64,000 bases of DNA from Marsupella aquatica (GCA_973895155.1 OZ316892.1:14074001-14138000); one strand, 5' to 3'. Counted from the first letter of the stretch, positions 50,056-61,800 are shown. Notes: generated from the sequence alone by a model not told the origin. Numbers and translations are program-made.

Positions 50056-53000
50056 CTATTGCAAATCATCAACCTCATCATATTCCATTTGCCCAGGTTC
50101 ATCATATGTCTCTCTCAATGTTAAGGGGATGTAGTCAGTCCCTGCCCGAGTTGGAAGTACAGTCTCATGACTAGGATGCTCGAATGCAGCATGGTCATCC
50201 AAACTGAACTCTACTTTACTTCCATCCATCCGCCTGTTCCGTGCTTGGCTATGGCATACCACCCTCCAGCCATGTGACTCCTCCACATCTGCAAAGAAAG
50301 CCTTTTCAACTTGGCTAGGGAAAACAAAAGGCTCAGACCATTCTGGTACTCTGGACCTGAAATTGGCCAACAAGAACCCATCATGATCACGCTTCATGGT
50401 GGCCCTTGGTCTCTGCCACTCTGATTTCACCCATGATCCCTTCATCAATATCACTGGGACACTTGTGTTACCATAATTCAACACCCAAATGTTGGTCAAC
50501 TCCCCCACGTAACCCATCTTCATCCACCCCCTCTGTTCTTCAGAGGTTCTCTGCTCAAACACAGAAATCAAACCACAATCATATGATACACAATGGTCAC
50601 CCTGCTCATCCCTCACTCGATAATGATTTCCATAAGCTCTCATCCGTTTGTAGGTCAGAATAGACAATCGTGGTGGCACAAATAGAAGATACAAATCCTT
50701 CTCCATATCTGGGTGATGTCTACTATGCTCTCGAATTGTCATCCAAATCCACTGCTCGAACTGTGGGAAGGGATCCTGCTGCCCAGAGTGTGCAGCTTTT
50801 TGCATATCATATTCCCTGCATTATGAGGTACAGGCATAGTTAGGTCTAAACAACACATGACAACCTAAGATCACCCTTGGAACAGACAAGAAGCATCACA
50901 ACAAAGGCAAGTCAATTCAATCACTCACCTCCACCATGGTTGCATAGGCTCTGTGTTTGCCAGCACATATGAATGAGCCTTGTCTCGAATCGCAACAGGC
51001 AGCTGAACAGCACGTCCCACACCTTCAACAACCTCGCCACTCACTCCATCATCTTCACCAGATTTCCAAACTCTTGTCATAGCTTCACCAGACCCAGCCA
51101 TGTACTCTGTTAGGAATCCCAACGTCTCATCCGTAATGTACCCCAATGCCATGGAAGCCTCTGGCCTGTAGTATGTTCTCACATGACCTTTCAACAACTT
51201 CATGTATCGCTCCATAGGGTACATCCATCTGGTACTGACTGGCCCATACTGCCCTAGCTCTTCTACCACATGGATTAGGAGATGAGTCATAACATCAAAG
51301 AAAGCAGGGGGGAAGTATATCTCCAAGTCACAGAGGACATAAGCAGCATCCTGCTTCAACTGCTCCAATCCTTGGGGATCCCACACTTTCACACATATAC
51401 GGCGAAATACATTGCACAGTCGAAGAATGACATTACGGACTGGTTTCTGCATGAGACCTCTGAGGCATAGGGGCAGAATGTGCTGCATCAACACATGGTA
51501 GTCATGTGTTTTCATACTGCCAAGTTTATTCTTTGTAATATGCTTCTTGAAGGCACCAGCATAGCCAGAGGGCACTTTCAGACAGCTCAATCTATACAAG
51601 AATGTCTTCCATTCATCCTGTGTGCACACATAGGGAGCTTGGAACTTGAGAAGTACATTGGGATTGCTTGCATGGGGCTTCAACCAAAGGTGAGGGCGAA
51701 TCCCCTTCTGTTGCATATCAGCTCGAACTGCTCCTGTATCTTTCTCACCCGACAAGAACTTCAGCAAGCTCTCACAAATATTTTTCTCAATGTGCATGAC
51801 GTCCACATTGTGTTTGCTGGGCTCGAATTCCTGCACTCCACAAAGCAAAGAATTCAACAACAGAAACACTAATTAACCACATAGGAGGATTGTAACCAAC
51901 ATCAATCCACCATTGCTCCAATCTAAAATTGCAATCATACAGGGGCTGGAGGCTAAGTACATTACCCTCCAGTACTCCAACTCCAAGTCCATCAAGGTCT
52001 GTCTTTTCACACCGTGTTTCACCACTGGATCCTCAGGTTCTCGATCAGTGGCACTTCTCTTGTCCCAATCAGCCTTCCTGGCTGCCCACCTCAGGACTTG
52101 CTCTCTGGTGACCCTCTGTGGTGGGCCACGAAGCTCTGTTTTGTTGTTGAAGTGTGCAATTTGAGACCGTGTGTGCCTGTAAGGATGATCAACAGGCAGA
52201 TACCTTCTATGCCCCTGAAATTTCATACTGTGCAGGGCATGCGACCACTCACTTGTCACATTTTTCCCACATGGTGTGCACCCCACATAGCCCTTTGTCA
52301 CTCGTCCAGATATGATGCCATGGCCTGGGTAATCTGCTATATCCAGCAAACAAATTGCATGCAGTCTAAAGGGGCTGGGTCGAAGAAGCCCCTTCAGAAC
52401 ATCATGGGTTAACACCCCTTCTATCCACAAAGTCTTCCACTCTTCCACTGCTGGAGCCAACATGATATCTATGAATTGCTCGGTCACAGAAGCTGGTCCA
52501 GGGATTAACAGCACCATCATGACAAAAAACCTCTTTGTAGTCATCCATGGGGGAAGGTTGTAATTTAGCAGCGTAACCGGCCAACATGAATAACGGTTGT
52601 TTTTGTCTCCAAATGGGTTTACTCCATCCAGTGATAGACCAAATCGAAAGTTCCGCTTCTCTGCAGCAAACTGTGGCCACCTCTCATCAACAAATTTCCA
52701 ATGGTTGGAATCTCCAATGTGACGCTGCAGGCCATCACTGCTCTTGTTATCAGGAGTCCATGTCATCAGCTTGGAAATGGCAGGGCATCTAAACAGACGT
52801 TGTAGTCTAGGAATGAGAGGAAAATGACGAAGAACCTTGGCAGGGTGTGTACATTTCCCTACATTCTTGTACCTGTGCTTACCACAATGAGGGCATGTCA
52901 ATTTATCTGCATGCTCTTTGCGAAAGAGAACACACCCATCAGGGCATGCGTCAATAGACACATAGTTCAGCCCAAGGTTAGACATCAATTTCCTAGCCTT

Positions 53001-53756
53001 GTACATATTTTTTGGAATTGAATTACCATCTGGTAACACATTTCGGCGCAGGAAGGTCAACAACTCTGTCACAAATATATTGGGAACATTGTGATTGCCA
53101 CAGATGTTCAACAACAACACGACAAAACCCAGCTTGGAGTAGTTCGACCCCTCGTAGATAGGAATGCAAGCTTCTTTGATGTGTTTTGGGCCCCCAAACA
53201 CCCACTCCCTCTCTGCTGCACCTTCCCCAATGTCAAAGTCAGGTTGAGCTTGGCCGTCGCCAATGTGTGGCTGCGGTTCATTGTCCTCTTCTGATTCCAC
53301 TGTGTCGTAAAAAGCATCAAGGTCTTCAAAAATCTCTTGAACCATTCTTGGGACATCCATCCCACCGTCCTCAGTGACTGCCTCTGCATCTCCATCTTGG
53401 TCATCCACGTTCTCATGTTGGACCCCAGGACCATCCTCTGCACAGTCTATGTCCTGCTCTACGTAGTCTCTACGCCTAGCTGTATTAGAATCCACAAAGT
53501 CAGCTCTCCACTCTTCATCAGAGGAGTCTTCTTCTGCTGGTACATTCCAAACCCTCCACCGAGGGTGCCTTTCATGCCGCAGCAGGTGAAGGTGCACAGT
53601 GTTCAAACTCAACGACTTGAATCCTTGGCACTGTGTGCATGGGCATCTCATCCTCCTACTCCTACCTTGGGCGGCCCGGGCTTGTTCACGCATCCACAAT
53701 TTAGAATCATGATGCCTAATCCTAAATGGGTTGTGAAGAGGCAACCTTGGAGCCAT
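50056..53756 (-). CDS. TNP2/TNPD-type CACTA transposase, three exons
   Basis: The catalytic transposase of CACTA elements. Exons: 53756-51966, 51830-50929 and 50815-50056. Introns are GT-AG and joins are in phase (0 and 2); 1150 aa, undisrupted. The N-terminus has the transposase-associated zinc motif (RCPCTQCQGF). Exon 1 then has a CPHCGKHRY finger and the TNP2 core: LSLDGVNPFGDKNNRYSCWP, NLPPWM, LLIPGP, DYPGHG and GYVGCTPCGK. Exon 2 carries the DUF4218-like region (HNVDVMHIEKNICESLL, HDYHVLMQHILPLCLRG, LEIYFPPAFFDVMTHL, RWMYPMERYMKLLKG). Exon 3 is DUF4216-like (REYDMQKAAH, SYDCGLISVFEQ). The start is the first in-frame ATG. Nothing visible disables it; transcription was not tested. Confidence 0.95.
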
Positions 53757-54081
53757 CACTATACACACGCACTCAGCACCCTGTCATTTTATTATGCAAG
53801 TGAAAATACACTTCCTGTTAAGGATTTCACCCCCGACTGTACTTGCCAAAATACGTAACGTTCCAAAAAAACAAAAAAACAAAAAATATAGGTGCCTGAG
53901 TCATGTACCTATTCTCAAGTGAATGAGACAAAATTCCTAAATGTTTGAGGGTGTCAACTCCTCCGCTGTCCTCACATGTACTGCCTCTGCACGTACATCC
54001 ATGACCATATTAGAGTCCAATCATGTATAGTCATAGACACAGGTGCCAGGTGCGAGACCGGTGTGAGATGTCCTCATCTTA

Positions 54082-54615
54082 CTACCACATCAAATACGGA
54101 TACCAATCCTGTTGTCGATGCCACTCAGCCCTGAGGTACTCAGGCATGTACATTAAGTCATCAAGGTCTAAACCCTGCTCATGCCATGGTGGTCTTCGAT
54201 CCGTGCCTACAAGCAGTGGCAGCAGTGCCCTCCATGGTGCACATGTTGCTACCAAGTCCCTCCACTGGGTACTAATTAGTCTATATTTGCAAATATCTTG
54301 TGCGCCAGACACCACAAGAACCCTCGGCCAGACATGTGTAAGAACTATATCATCTGCCAAATCAGGCAACAAGGAACCACCTACAGCATCGTGCTTGTCT
54401 AACTCATCTGCTGGAAAGTAAATGTCCTCTTCCGACTGTGCATCCTCATTCACCACAGCATTCACAACACATCCAAGGTCTGCAGGCATTATCTCGGATG
54501 GAGCTACACTCTGTCTGGTTACCAATCCACACAAGTAAGCCCAAGCAGTAGCCATGCACGATGCAACCCGTAGGAGGACCCTACATAGGGCCTGACGGTC
54601 TGGAAGAGGCAGCAT
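54082..54615 (-). CDS. F-box-like protein carried by the CACTA element
   Basis: A 177-aa single-exon ORF from the first in-frame ATG. The C-terminal half contains an F-box-like segment: LLPDLADDIVLTHVWPRVLV, then YRLISTQWRDLVATCAPWRA. It has the Leu-Pro start, the I-L spacing and the RLISTQWRDL end typical of F-boxes, which bind SKP1 in SCF ubiquitin ligases. The N-terminal part is hydrophobic or neutral and unrecognised. There are no Kelch or LRR repeats. It lies 325 bp upstream of the transposase ATG, on the same strand. It could be a captured gene fragment. Confidence 0.55.
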   Translation of the reverse strand: MLPLPDRQALCRVLLRVASCMATAWAYLCGLVTRQSVAPSEIMPADLGCVVNAVVNEDAQSEEDIYFPADELDKHDAVGGSLLPDLADDIVLTHVWPRVLVVSGAQDICKYRLISTQWRDLVATCAPWRALLPLLVGTDRRPPWHEQGLDLDDLMYMPEYLRAEWHRQQDWYPYLMW

Positions 54616-54791
54616 ACCCACCAAAGTCTTCAGCCAAACAGAGCCCAGCAAGTAGATTCACAGTCACACCCCACGCAGCAGGAAACAACAATCACTTCAA
54701 CTGCGACCAACCATGACAAGATGAGTTAGTTCAAGGATCACATTTATTACAAAATTGTGTTTTATACAAAAATATGAGGGACTCCTACTCC

Positions 54792-55640
54792 TCACTCTCT
54801 CCCACCTTTGCTAAGCATACATCTCCGCTGAATCTTGGAGGGCCAGGCCTCAAAAATATCAAAGTCCCAAGCATTCTGTCGCTTCCCTCTAGCTGCTGAT
54901 TCCAGAAGCCAATCAGGGGAAAACACCCAAAGATTGTTGTTCATGACAAAATCACGCACTGTTGTCTTAAAGAATTTTCTGCATATTTTCATGTATGACA
55001 GACCTACAACATGAGTGGAGGTTTCTGTTAGACTCTCCTCCACTGTCCCACCTAGCTCAACAACTATAGACTTGTACAGTCTGCACTTAGTCTCCCCAAT
55101 TCCTTCTTCTGCAAATACCACACTGAACCCCTTCATAATGGTATTTCTCTCCTTGCCATGCTCATTCAATATAGCATCTGCACGCATAGGATGGTGTCCT
55201 ATGTTGACAACAGGTCCATATTGGACAGAAGCAAAGTTGGGTTTCTCTGCCGCTGCTTCATAGGCTTCCTTTTCAGCCAAAGCCTCTGCAGTGGCCTCCT
55301 CACTCTCCCACAACTCATATTGCTTAGTACTCTGTACACACCTATGTTTAACAGAATCGGTCAGCCAAGAGACTTCAACTACTTTTAGACCTTGGTTGGT
55401 AATGGCAGAATCAATGAAGGACCATGACCACTTGTTCATCACATCCAGCCATGTCCCCGCAACAACATGTGTAGTCTGTGGAGTGATGTCCTTGACTTCA
55501 GTCCCATGGAACTCTGAGAATCGTTTTTGTACGATTGGCCAACTCACTTGGGTGAACCCATAGTGGCCAGGAATCAAAATGGCTTTGATTCCAGCCAACA
55601 GAGGCGGGTGGTCAACCTTTGTACGTTTCCTAGAGGCCAT
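54792..55640 (-). CDS. Tandem BRCT-domain protein carried by the CACTA element
   Basis: A 282-aa single-exon ORF; the start is the ATG at 55640 (MASRKRTKVDHPP). BRCT domains bind phosphopeptides or DNA ends, mostly in DNA-damage and replication proteins. BRCT 1 (about residues 15-110): AGIKAILIPGHYGF, TTHVVAG and the VVEVSWLTDSVK helix with its hallmark Trp. A Glu/Ala-rich linker follows. BRCT 2 (about 165-260): MKGFSVVF, VVELGGTVEESLTETSTHVV and LWVFSPDWLLES. The frame is uninterrupted. It lies between the PHD ORF (598 bp upstream) and the F-box-like ORF (176 bp downstream), all on one strand. Likely nuclear. Host gene of origin is unknown. Confidence 0.8.
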   Translation of the reverse strand: MASRKRTKVDHPPLLAGIKAILIPGHYGFTQVSWPIVQKRFSEFHGTEVKDITPQTTHVVAGTWLDVMNKWSWSFIDSAITNQGLKVVEVSWLTDSVKHRCVQSTKQYELWESEEATAEALAEKEAYEAAAEKPNFASVQYGPVVNIGHHPMRADAILNEHGKERNTIMKGFSVVFAEEGIGETKCRLYKSIVVELGGTVEESLTETSTHVVGLSYMKICRKFFKTTVRDFVMNNNLWVFSPDWLLESAARGKRQNAWDFDIFEAWPSKIQRRCMLSKGGRE

Positions 55641-56238
55641 GTACACACGGGCCACCTAATCACTGCAGACCGGAAGATAATGCGTTCACCTGATAATCGG
55701 AGGGCCCTTAAAATGCTGCGTTTATAACTTGGTCCAGTCCAGTCGTCTGGTGAGTCTCTGCTCCAATTCCAAACGGGAGAAATATTGGGACAAACGTACT
55801 AGACACCTGCAAGCATGCACCTCATAGTTTGAATATGTGCCTTCACAATATTGAAGGTGACAAGTGCAATTGTTTTGTGATGCCACATACAGATGTTGTA
55901 AATGGGCAGACATTCAATGAGAATACAAAATGTTGGTACACTTTAAGGGAATTCTCGCAAATTAAATAGCCTTGTAACTTATATGCTCATAATGAGAAGT
56001 CCTGATTTAATTTAAGCAGTGTCATGTAAGTCGTGATCAAAATGATTGTAGAGTTAAAAAAGTTCCTAGAAGGCTTAAGGGCAGTTTTTGAAGGCATGTA
56101 CCCAGGAACAAGTAATGAACTTAGGGTACTTGTTGCCTAAGCATCCTCTCCTACAGAGGTCCTTCTTCTCAAAATTGGAATGTCTGCAATCTCCAAGGTA
56201 TCCACATCAGGTGCACTATGCATGTATATTATTCAGGT

Positions 56239-56919
56239 TCAAAGCCAAGAAATGTGATCTCTCATGGGAGTGTGCAAAGTAGGATCTATGGCATGGCGAT
56301 GACAATAGAAGATCCATCGATCAACACCATGTGCAGAGTGATCATAGATGTGTCTGTCACAAGCATAGCCTTCTGCTTGACGCTCCTTCAAACAATGAAA
56401 GTGCCACATGGTGGGACACCTAACACAGTGGACTATGTCCACCCAGAAATCTTCATCGTGCTGACCACATGCCTTGCACTTATGAAGTGGGCAAGTTGTG
56501 GCAAGATCGGGCAAACATGAAAAACAAAAGAACCTCACACAATATCTGTCAGGGCATTTCCTAACAAGTGGTGGAGCATCAACAGAGCCCTCATAAGACC
56601 CCAACTTCCCACACTGTGCACACTTAACCTGCTTCTCCAAACAATCAGTGCACATCCAGCCTCCCTGGTGTGCTGACGGGAGGCCCACCCCTGGACAGTT
56701 GTTTTCTGCAGCAAGGTCAGACTCCGGGTTGAGGTGGAAATGCCTCATGCAAGGGCCCTCACATATGGCTAAGCCACCACCATCGTCACAAATGGCACAA
56801 CAATGAGCTGCCTTCTGGAAAATCTGACTTGCGGAGAAGTTACTACCATCTGGCCCAACTACACCTGTGTTGCTCACCTCTATCCCCCGCTTCTTGGCTC
56901 GGATTTTAGGGCGTGCCAT
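56239..56919 (-). CDS. EDM2-like PHD/zinc-finger protein carried by the CACTA element
   Basis: A 226-aa single-exon ORF; the ATG at 56919 begins MARPKIRAKKRG, a possible nuclear signal. It then has a dense Cys/His array in EDM2 order. First comes a PHD (C41-x2-C44, CDDGG, C53-x3-C57, HFH, then WMCTDC 88-93). Next come a second finger (CAQCGKLGSYEGS) and TCPLHKCKACG with VHCVRCPTMWHFHCL. It ends WIFYCHRHAID and TPMRDHISWL-stop, close to the segment that follows the PHD cassette in plant EDM2. EDM2 recognises modified histone H3 and controls transposon-linked heterochromatin and mRNA processing. The rest of EDM2 is absent. Family resemblance is strong; function inside the element is inference. 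Confidence 0.82.
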   Translation of the reverse strand: MARPKIRAKKRGIEVSNTGVVGPDGSNFSASQIFQKAAHCCAICDDGGGLAICEGPCMRHFHLNPESDLAAENNCPGVGLPSAHQGGWMCTDCLEKQVKCAQCGKLGSYEGSVDAPPLVRKCPDRYCVRFFCFSCLPDLATTCPLHKCKACGQHDEDFWVDIVHCVRCPTMWHFHCLKERQAEGYACDRHIYDHSAHGVDRWIFYCHRHAIDPTLHTPMRDHISWL

Positions 56920-57588
56920 GCCTACGCATGAGACAGATAGTACAATTTAGCAGAGTGCACGGACAATACAATTTAGTGTAGTGTACAAAAAGTACAGTGT
57001 AGCATATAGACTAGAGTGGCAATTGCTACTGCAATGAAATGTTCACACACATGTGCAGAGTAGACATACTTTTTGGTTTGTTGAGCCCACACTAAAAACT
57101 GATCCCCTCGTACAATAGCTCCACCTACACCTCAATTTTGTGGCTATGATTCACCAAAGGAGATCTGCAACAAGATTTAATGCATTTGAATCACATATAA
57201 CAGTCGTGACATGTAAAACAGGCATTTTTTGAACAGGATTGGTATCAAGCACTGTGATCAGGGTTGTAATTTATACATCCTAAATAGGCTATGATAGTGA
57301 ATGAGACAAATAAGTTAGGCAGAAATCACTTTTTCCAAGTTATCACATGGCCCATTAATTCCAGTCTTTGAAAGGAGACTTTTAAGTGAGCTTGCTAGCC
57401 TCTTAAATTAGGATATTGTACTTAGTGCAACCATAATAGGATAAATTATGTACTGTTGACCCTAAACCCTGGACCCAAAATTGGTCATAATTCAAAATCT
57501 TAAGTAAATATCCTCTCTGTTCAAGTCAAAGTGTTAAGTTATAGGTCAATGGTCTCTGGTTTGTGCATGCGGTGTGACAAGTGGTCCT

Positions 57589-58038
57589 CTAGAGCGTGTG
57601 ATCCAAACATGTGTAGACACCAAAGTGACCGGTGGTGGGGTCTGGGAGGGCAGGACAAGTGACATCGCCAGGCACACTGCAGGATGGCGAGTGGTTCCAG
57701 ATGATACATTGTGCTCTGTGAAAAAACCGACATCCAAGAGAACGGTCATCCAACTCTAGGCCAGAAGCCCTACAGGCAGGACAGTCATATTGGCAACTGT
57801 GCACACACCCTTGGGCCCTAATTTGTGGCGGGTCATGTATGAGAGACAGAATTACCAAGGATGTTGGGAAGGGTGGAGAAGCAGGTACAGGCCGGCTGTA
57901 GTTGTTCCTGGCAACAACTGGGTACTCAAAGTACCATGCAGACTGGGCTGGAAGGATCCCAAGTCTGACATACTCAAGGCGCAACATCTCTGCCTTGCGT
58001 GCAAGCCGCACATGTTCAGCGTTGCGGGTCCTCACCAT
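57589..58038 (-). CDS. Unrecognised Cys/His-rich ORF in CACTA element
   Basis: A 149-aa ORF with a true ATG (MVRTRNAEHVRLARKAEMLR). The C-terminal half has paired Cys and His residues (CVHSCQYDCPACRASG, then GCRFFHRAQC, HSPSC, VTC, YTCLDH), as in zinc-binding folds, but no known finger was matched. Open sequence continues in another frame to 57539, so an intron or frameshift near the end is possible. It lies upstream of the EDM2-like ORF on the same strand. Confidence 0.45.
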   Translation of the reverse strand: MVRTRNAEHVRLARKAEMLRLEYVRLGILPAQSAWYFEYPVVARNNYSRPVPASPPFPTSLVILSLIHDPPQIRAQGCVHSCQYDCPACRASGLELDDRSLGCRFFHRAQCIIWNHSPSCSVPGDVTCPALPDPTTGHFGVYTCLDHTL

Positions 58039-58304
58039 AAGTGTTGCTTTTGTGGAGATGTCGTGTGTTCATGTCCTCTGATAAGCACCTTCGATCAGCA
58101 AGGTGAGCAGGAGCTGTACTTGCCTCACCAACAGCAACCAACCTTAAATTATCAGTTCCCACTCACTGTGTCATTCCATTGGTTCCAGCTAGGGGTCACA
58201 GTGTAAACATAGCATGAAACACTCCTAATCAACTTGCTTACAAACTACAATATCCAGAAAGAGTGAAAGTCTCACCCTCCAGTGAGCAGCAGAGAGGTAG
58301 TTCA

Positions 58305-58835
58305 CTAGATGTGTTGATGTGCAGTTAAACCTCCACTATTGCTTACTTCTGGTGTATGCTGCTCAGAAGAAGACATATTAGTAGCAGCAAATTGCAAATA
58401 ATGGCCATAAGCAAACTGTGAGAGTTTGCAGAATGCTACGACAAATCCATCACAGCAGTGCTCCACAGGAATGAAACCAAGCAAAATTTGGTGACCTCGG
58501 CCAATGACAAGGCCAATGTAGTGAACAATCCTTGACCGATCAGGATATGGATTGGAATTACAATTAGTCAGCTCTTCTTCTTTGTTTTCTAACTCTGGGG
58601 GAAATGAGCATGACCAGGGAATTCTTTGAGAAATAGAAGTGCACAGGGAAAATGAAATTGGCTCATTCAGCTGCGCAAGACCGGCCATTGCAGCAAACTT
58701 GGACAGTTGTTCCGCAATACATAAAATACCCTGACTTACATGCAATCGATACAATCTGCTTCTGTTGGCTGTCCTATAGCTCACGGTAGTGCCGTTGGGA
58801 TAGGGTAAGTGAATATTGCCATAGCTGAAGCACAT
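58305..58835 (-). CDS. Unrecognised ORF in CACTA element
   Basis: A 176-aa ORF with a true ATG (MCFSYGNIHLPYPNG). No domain was recognised. Its central part is Glu/Asn-rich, followed by a hydrophobic stretch (IVHYIGLVIGRGHQILLGFI). It is the first sizeable ORF from the right end of the transposon, in the same orientation as all the others. It could be noncoding. Confidence 0.35.
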   Translation of the reverse strand: MCFSYGNIHLPYPNGTTVSYRTANRSRLYRLHVSQGILCIAEQLSKFAAMAGLAQLNEPISFSLCTSISQRIPWSCSFPPELENKEEELTNCNSNPYPDRSRIVHYIGLVIGRGHQILLGFIPVEHCCDGFVVAFCKLSQFAYGHYLQFAATNMSSSEQHTPEVSNSGGLTAHQHI

Positions 58836-61800
58836 TGAGCTTGCAGCAAGAAGTGAAGGAGCATGGCCAAAAGCAGAAAAGACAGACAGGTTTTACAAGA
58901 AGAAACTAACAACCGCCAATCTGCTCAAATCTGCTGCATAGATCAAACCCTCCAAACTACACAGCCCTCCTTTGAAAACAATCCAATGTGCTTTGGCTGG
59001 TGGATGACAAGGACTGGGAGAAGAGGAAACGTCTACACAATCAATCCCAATGACGGGACACAGAGACCAGGCACAGAGAGGATTTGTGCTTAGACAAAAA
59101 CCACAAATTGTAGCATGGGCGCCATAGCATTGGGCGGCAATGGGAAGAATTACATCAAATGAGTGGACAGAGAATGAACAGTCCGGTTATAGGCAAACAG
59201 TGACTGATGCCCTGATGCAATGAAACACGCATTGACATAGCGGAGGGACATAAAAACTACATAAGCCAACTTACTGACCTTTTAAGGCCCACAATTTCAA
59301 GGGGAGGGACAAAGACAGCAATAACAGACGCAGAGACAAAGCTGTACTCTGTCAATTGAGTAGGCAAGTGGGTGGGTGAAGATCAACAACCAATGTAGCA
59401 GCGCAACCAGAGTAGCAACAAAGAAGCAGGTTGCCCTCAGTCTCCTATTTTTCAAGCAGCTCGTGCTCGCGGTCAATCTCCTATTCTGCAAGCAGCTCAC
59501 GCTCGTCCCTCTTGTTCTGCAAGCAGGTCATTCTTGTCGGCGATGGTGCAAGCTGTCCTCCTAAACTCTGACACTCAAAATGAAAAGACCAAGCACCTCC
59601 AATCTGTTTGATCCCTTCCGCAAGCAGCCGAGCGGCAGACGATAATGTAGGGATCAAGAACCAAGTGCCAGGCGGACAATGCACAAAATGAGGACCGGGG
59701 GCAGAGACAAAATCTACCGAAATCTACCGAAATCTACTTCTTGGGGTCCAGCCCACGGATGGACATCATGCAAGGTGGTCAAAAATGGTAAGTGCAATTG
59801 TTGGAGAGCTGTACTCGCGATTACTAACGGTGCATCCACAAAACGCGTCATCAAGTTGTCAGTGCGGCCACAACAATTTTGACAGTCTCAGGATCACAGG
59901 TCCACAAACAAGTTGCAAATGAAGACACACAACGTCCAGGAGGGAAAGTCCGCAACACTAACCCTTTGTAAAGCCCCCGAGCTTACCTTCTAGCTGCCGA
60001 CGCAAAGAGAAAACCTACTCGGACACTGAAGCAACCCTAAACTCAAAGTCTCACCTTAGCGCAACAACTCCTGGATTGGATTCAGCTAGCTCAGGCTCAA
60101 TGAAGCATGTCGCCTCGGGCTCTCCGGATCCTCCCAAGGCAGCAAACAAGTTAGGGTCCACGGTCCTTGTACCTTCACCGCACCGTTGTGTCCTTCCCAA
60201 TGCCTCCTCTGTAGTTGCGTCTTGTCTGCAACTCTACAGCTCCCCGTGTTGCTCTGCCGCACTTAGTTATATTCCAACGCCCGATCGTGACCAAAAAGAG
60301 TTTTCTCCTGCTGGACAGCACTAGGCATTTGTTCAATCTCTTGATCACGCGTAAGCAGCTACAGGTATGAATCACTCAGTTGGCAGCTCAATACGCTTAC
60401 AGCAAGAGGGCGCAATAGGTAGAAGCTCGCGCTACCTAGACCAGCACAAGGACAAAGCATTAACATTGAAACTGTACCATGGAGCTGGAGAAAACCACAG
60501 AGTAATTGAAGCCTAACAATACCCTTCTTAGCTCCCGACTCCAAACTCTCGGCTCCCAGTTTGCAAGAACAAGCACTATGAAAATATGGATTCCCACATT
60601 GACTGTGTCCGCAGAACATATGCAACCCGCATGCAACTTCACCAGCTCAACGGCAGCTTGACAACTGAAGGACCTCCCAATGAGCCTCACGGCCTCCCGA
60701 TGCTCATTATGGGTGCAGCAAAAGGGTCTATACCACAACTGTGACCGAGATTGTCACCCAAAACCTTGAAGAAACCCCAACCTCCGACTCCTCAAACTCT
60801 GACAAGCTCCTCACGAACGTTGCAGCAGCCACAACCTTCTTCGCCCTACCAGCCAAAAACTAAATGTCCCTAAAGGAGATCGAGCAGGAATGCAGGTCTA
60901 TGAGTAGACTGCAAGCGCAAGGTTAGATCACTACAACTGCCTGAACACTGCTCCTCGAGAGCATAAACAAGCACATAACGCGCAGGAAGTTCACTCCGCA
61001 ATGGTCGCAAAAAGTGGGCAACACTGAAAGGAAAACCCTACGTAAAACCCCGAACACTCCACCCCTCACGTTCTAAGTTCAATGACAATGGCGAAAACTC
61101 CAAAGAGACTCCCAAAGTGAAGTTTAGTGCCTGAAACCGAATTAGGGGAAGCCACTCAGCCTTACCGTTTGAGTGAGCCGTTGAGTGTCACCCAAAGTGG
61201 GACAAAGCTACAAAGTGTTACTGCATGGCCAACTTAGGCAATGAATGGTCATATTTGCACATACATGGTCGGTAGTGACATTTTATTGCACGCCGTAATC
61301 AGGATTAAGGTTGCCCAACATTATATCCGGTCCTAAAATGCAATATTCCCGGTGCAAGAATGTGACCTAGCTCTAATGTATGAAAAAGGACCGGTACAAA
61401 TCTACCTTTGTGCATCTTGACCTTTTATAGATGGATTTAGTAATGGCCAAGAATATCTTGACCATCCCTCCATGGTCCAACCTCCATGAACCCCACTTCA
61501 TTAAACCCAAAACCTTTTTGGTCACAAATAAGGAAATTTAATGAGTTATGCCCCTTGCTATCACCCTCTTTATAGATTTATTTTTTTGTTTGAAATTTTA
61601 CATTTATTCCGCGTGAACCCCACGGATGGGGGAACCAGTAGGCCAAATGGCATCATAAAACCTCAACACCCAAAGGAGGCAATAACAAAGAGTTACTCAA
61701 CCAGGGTCATCAGATCAGGCAAAGATTGCGAAGCCGTTCTTCTAGTGGTCCATGCAACAAGTAACAACTAGGGAATAAGCACTAGAAGGCGCAGTAGGTC

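Noticed and set aside
51480-52412. Plus-strand ORFs of 60-132 codons
   Set aside because: Antisense shadows of the TNP2 transposase.
53337-54421. Plus-strand ORFs of 173 and 132 codons
   Set aside because: Antisense to the transposase N-terminus and the F-box-like ORF, with no features of their own.
58863-60738. Several 60-92 codon ORFs at the right side of the CACTA element
   Set aside because: No domains, mixed strands, no splice-consistent linkage.
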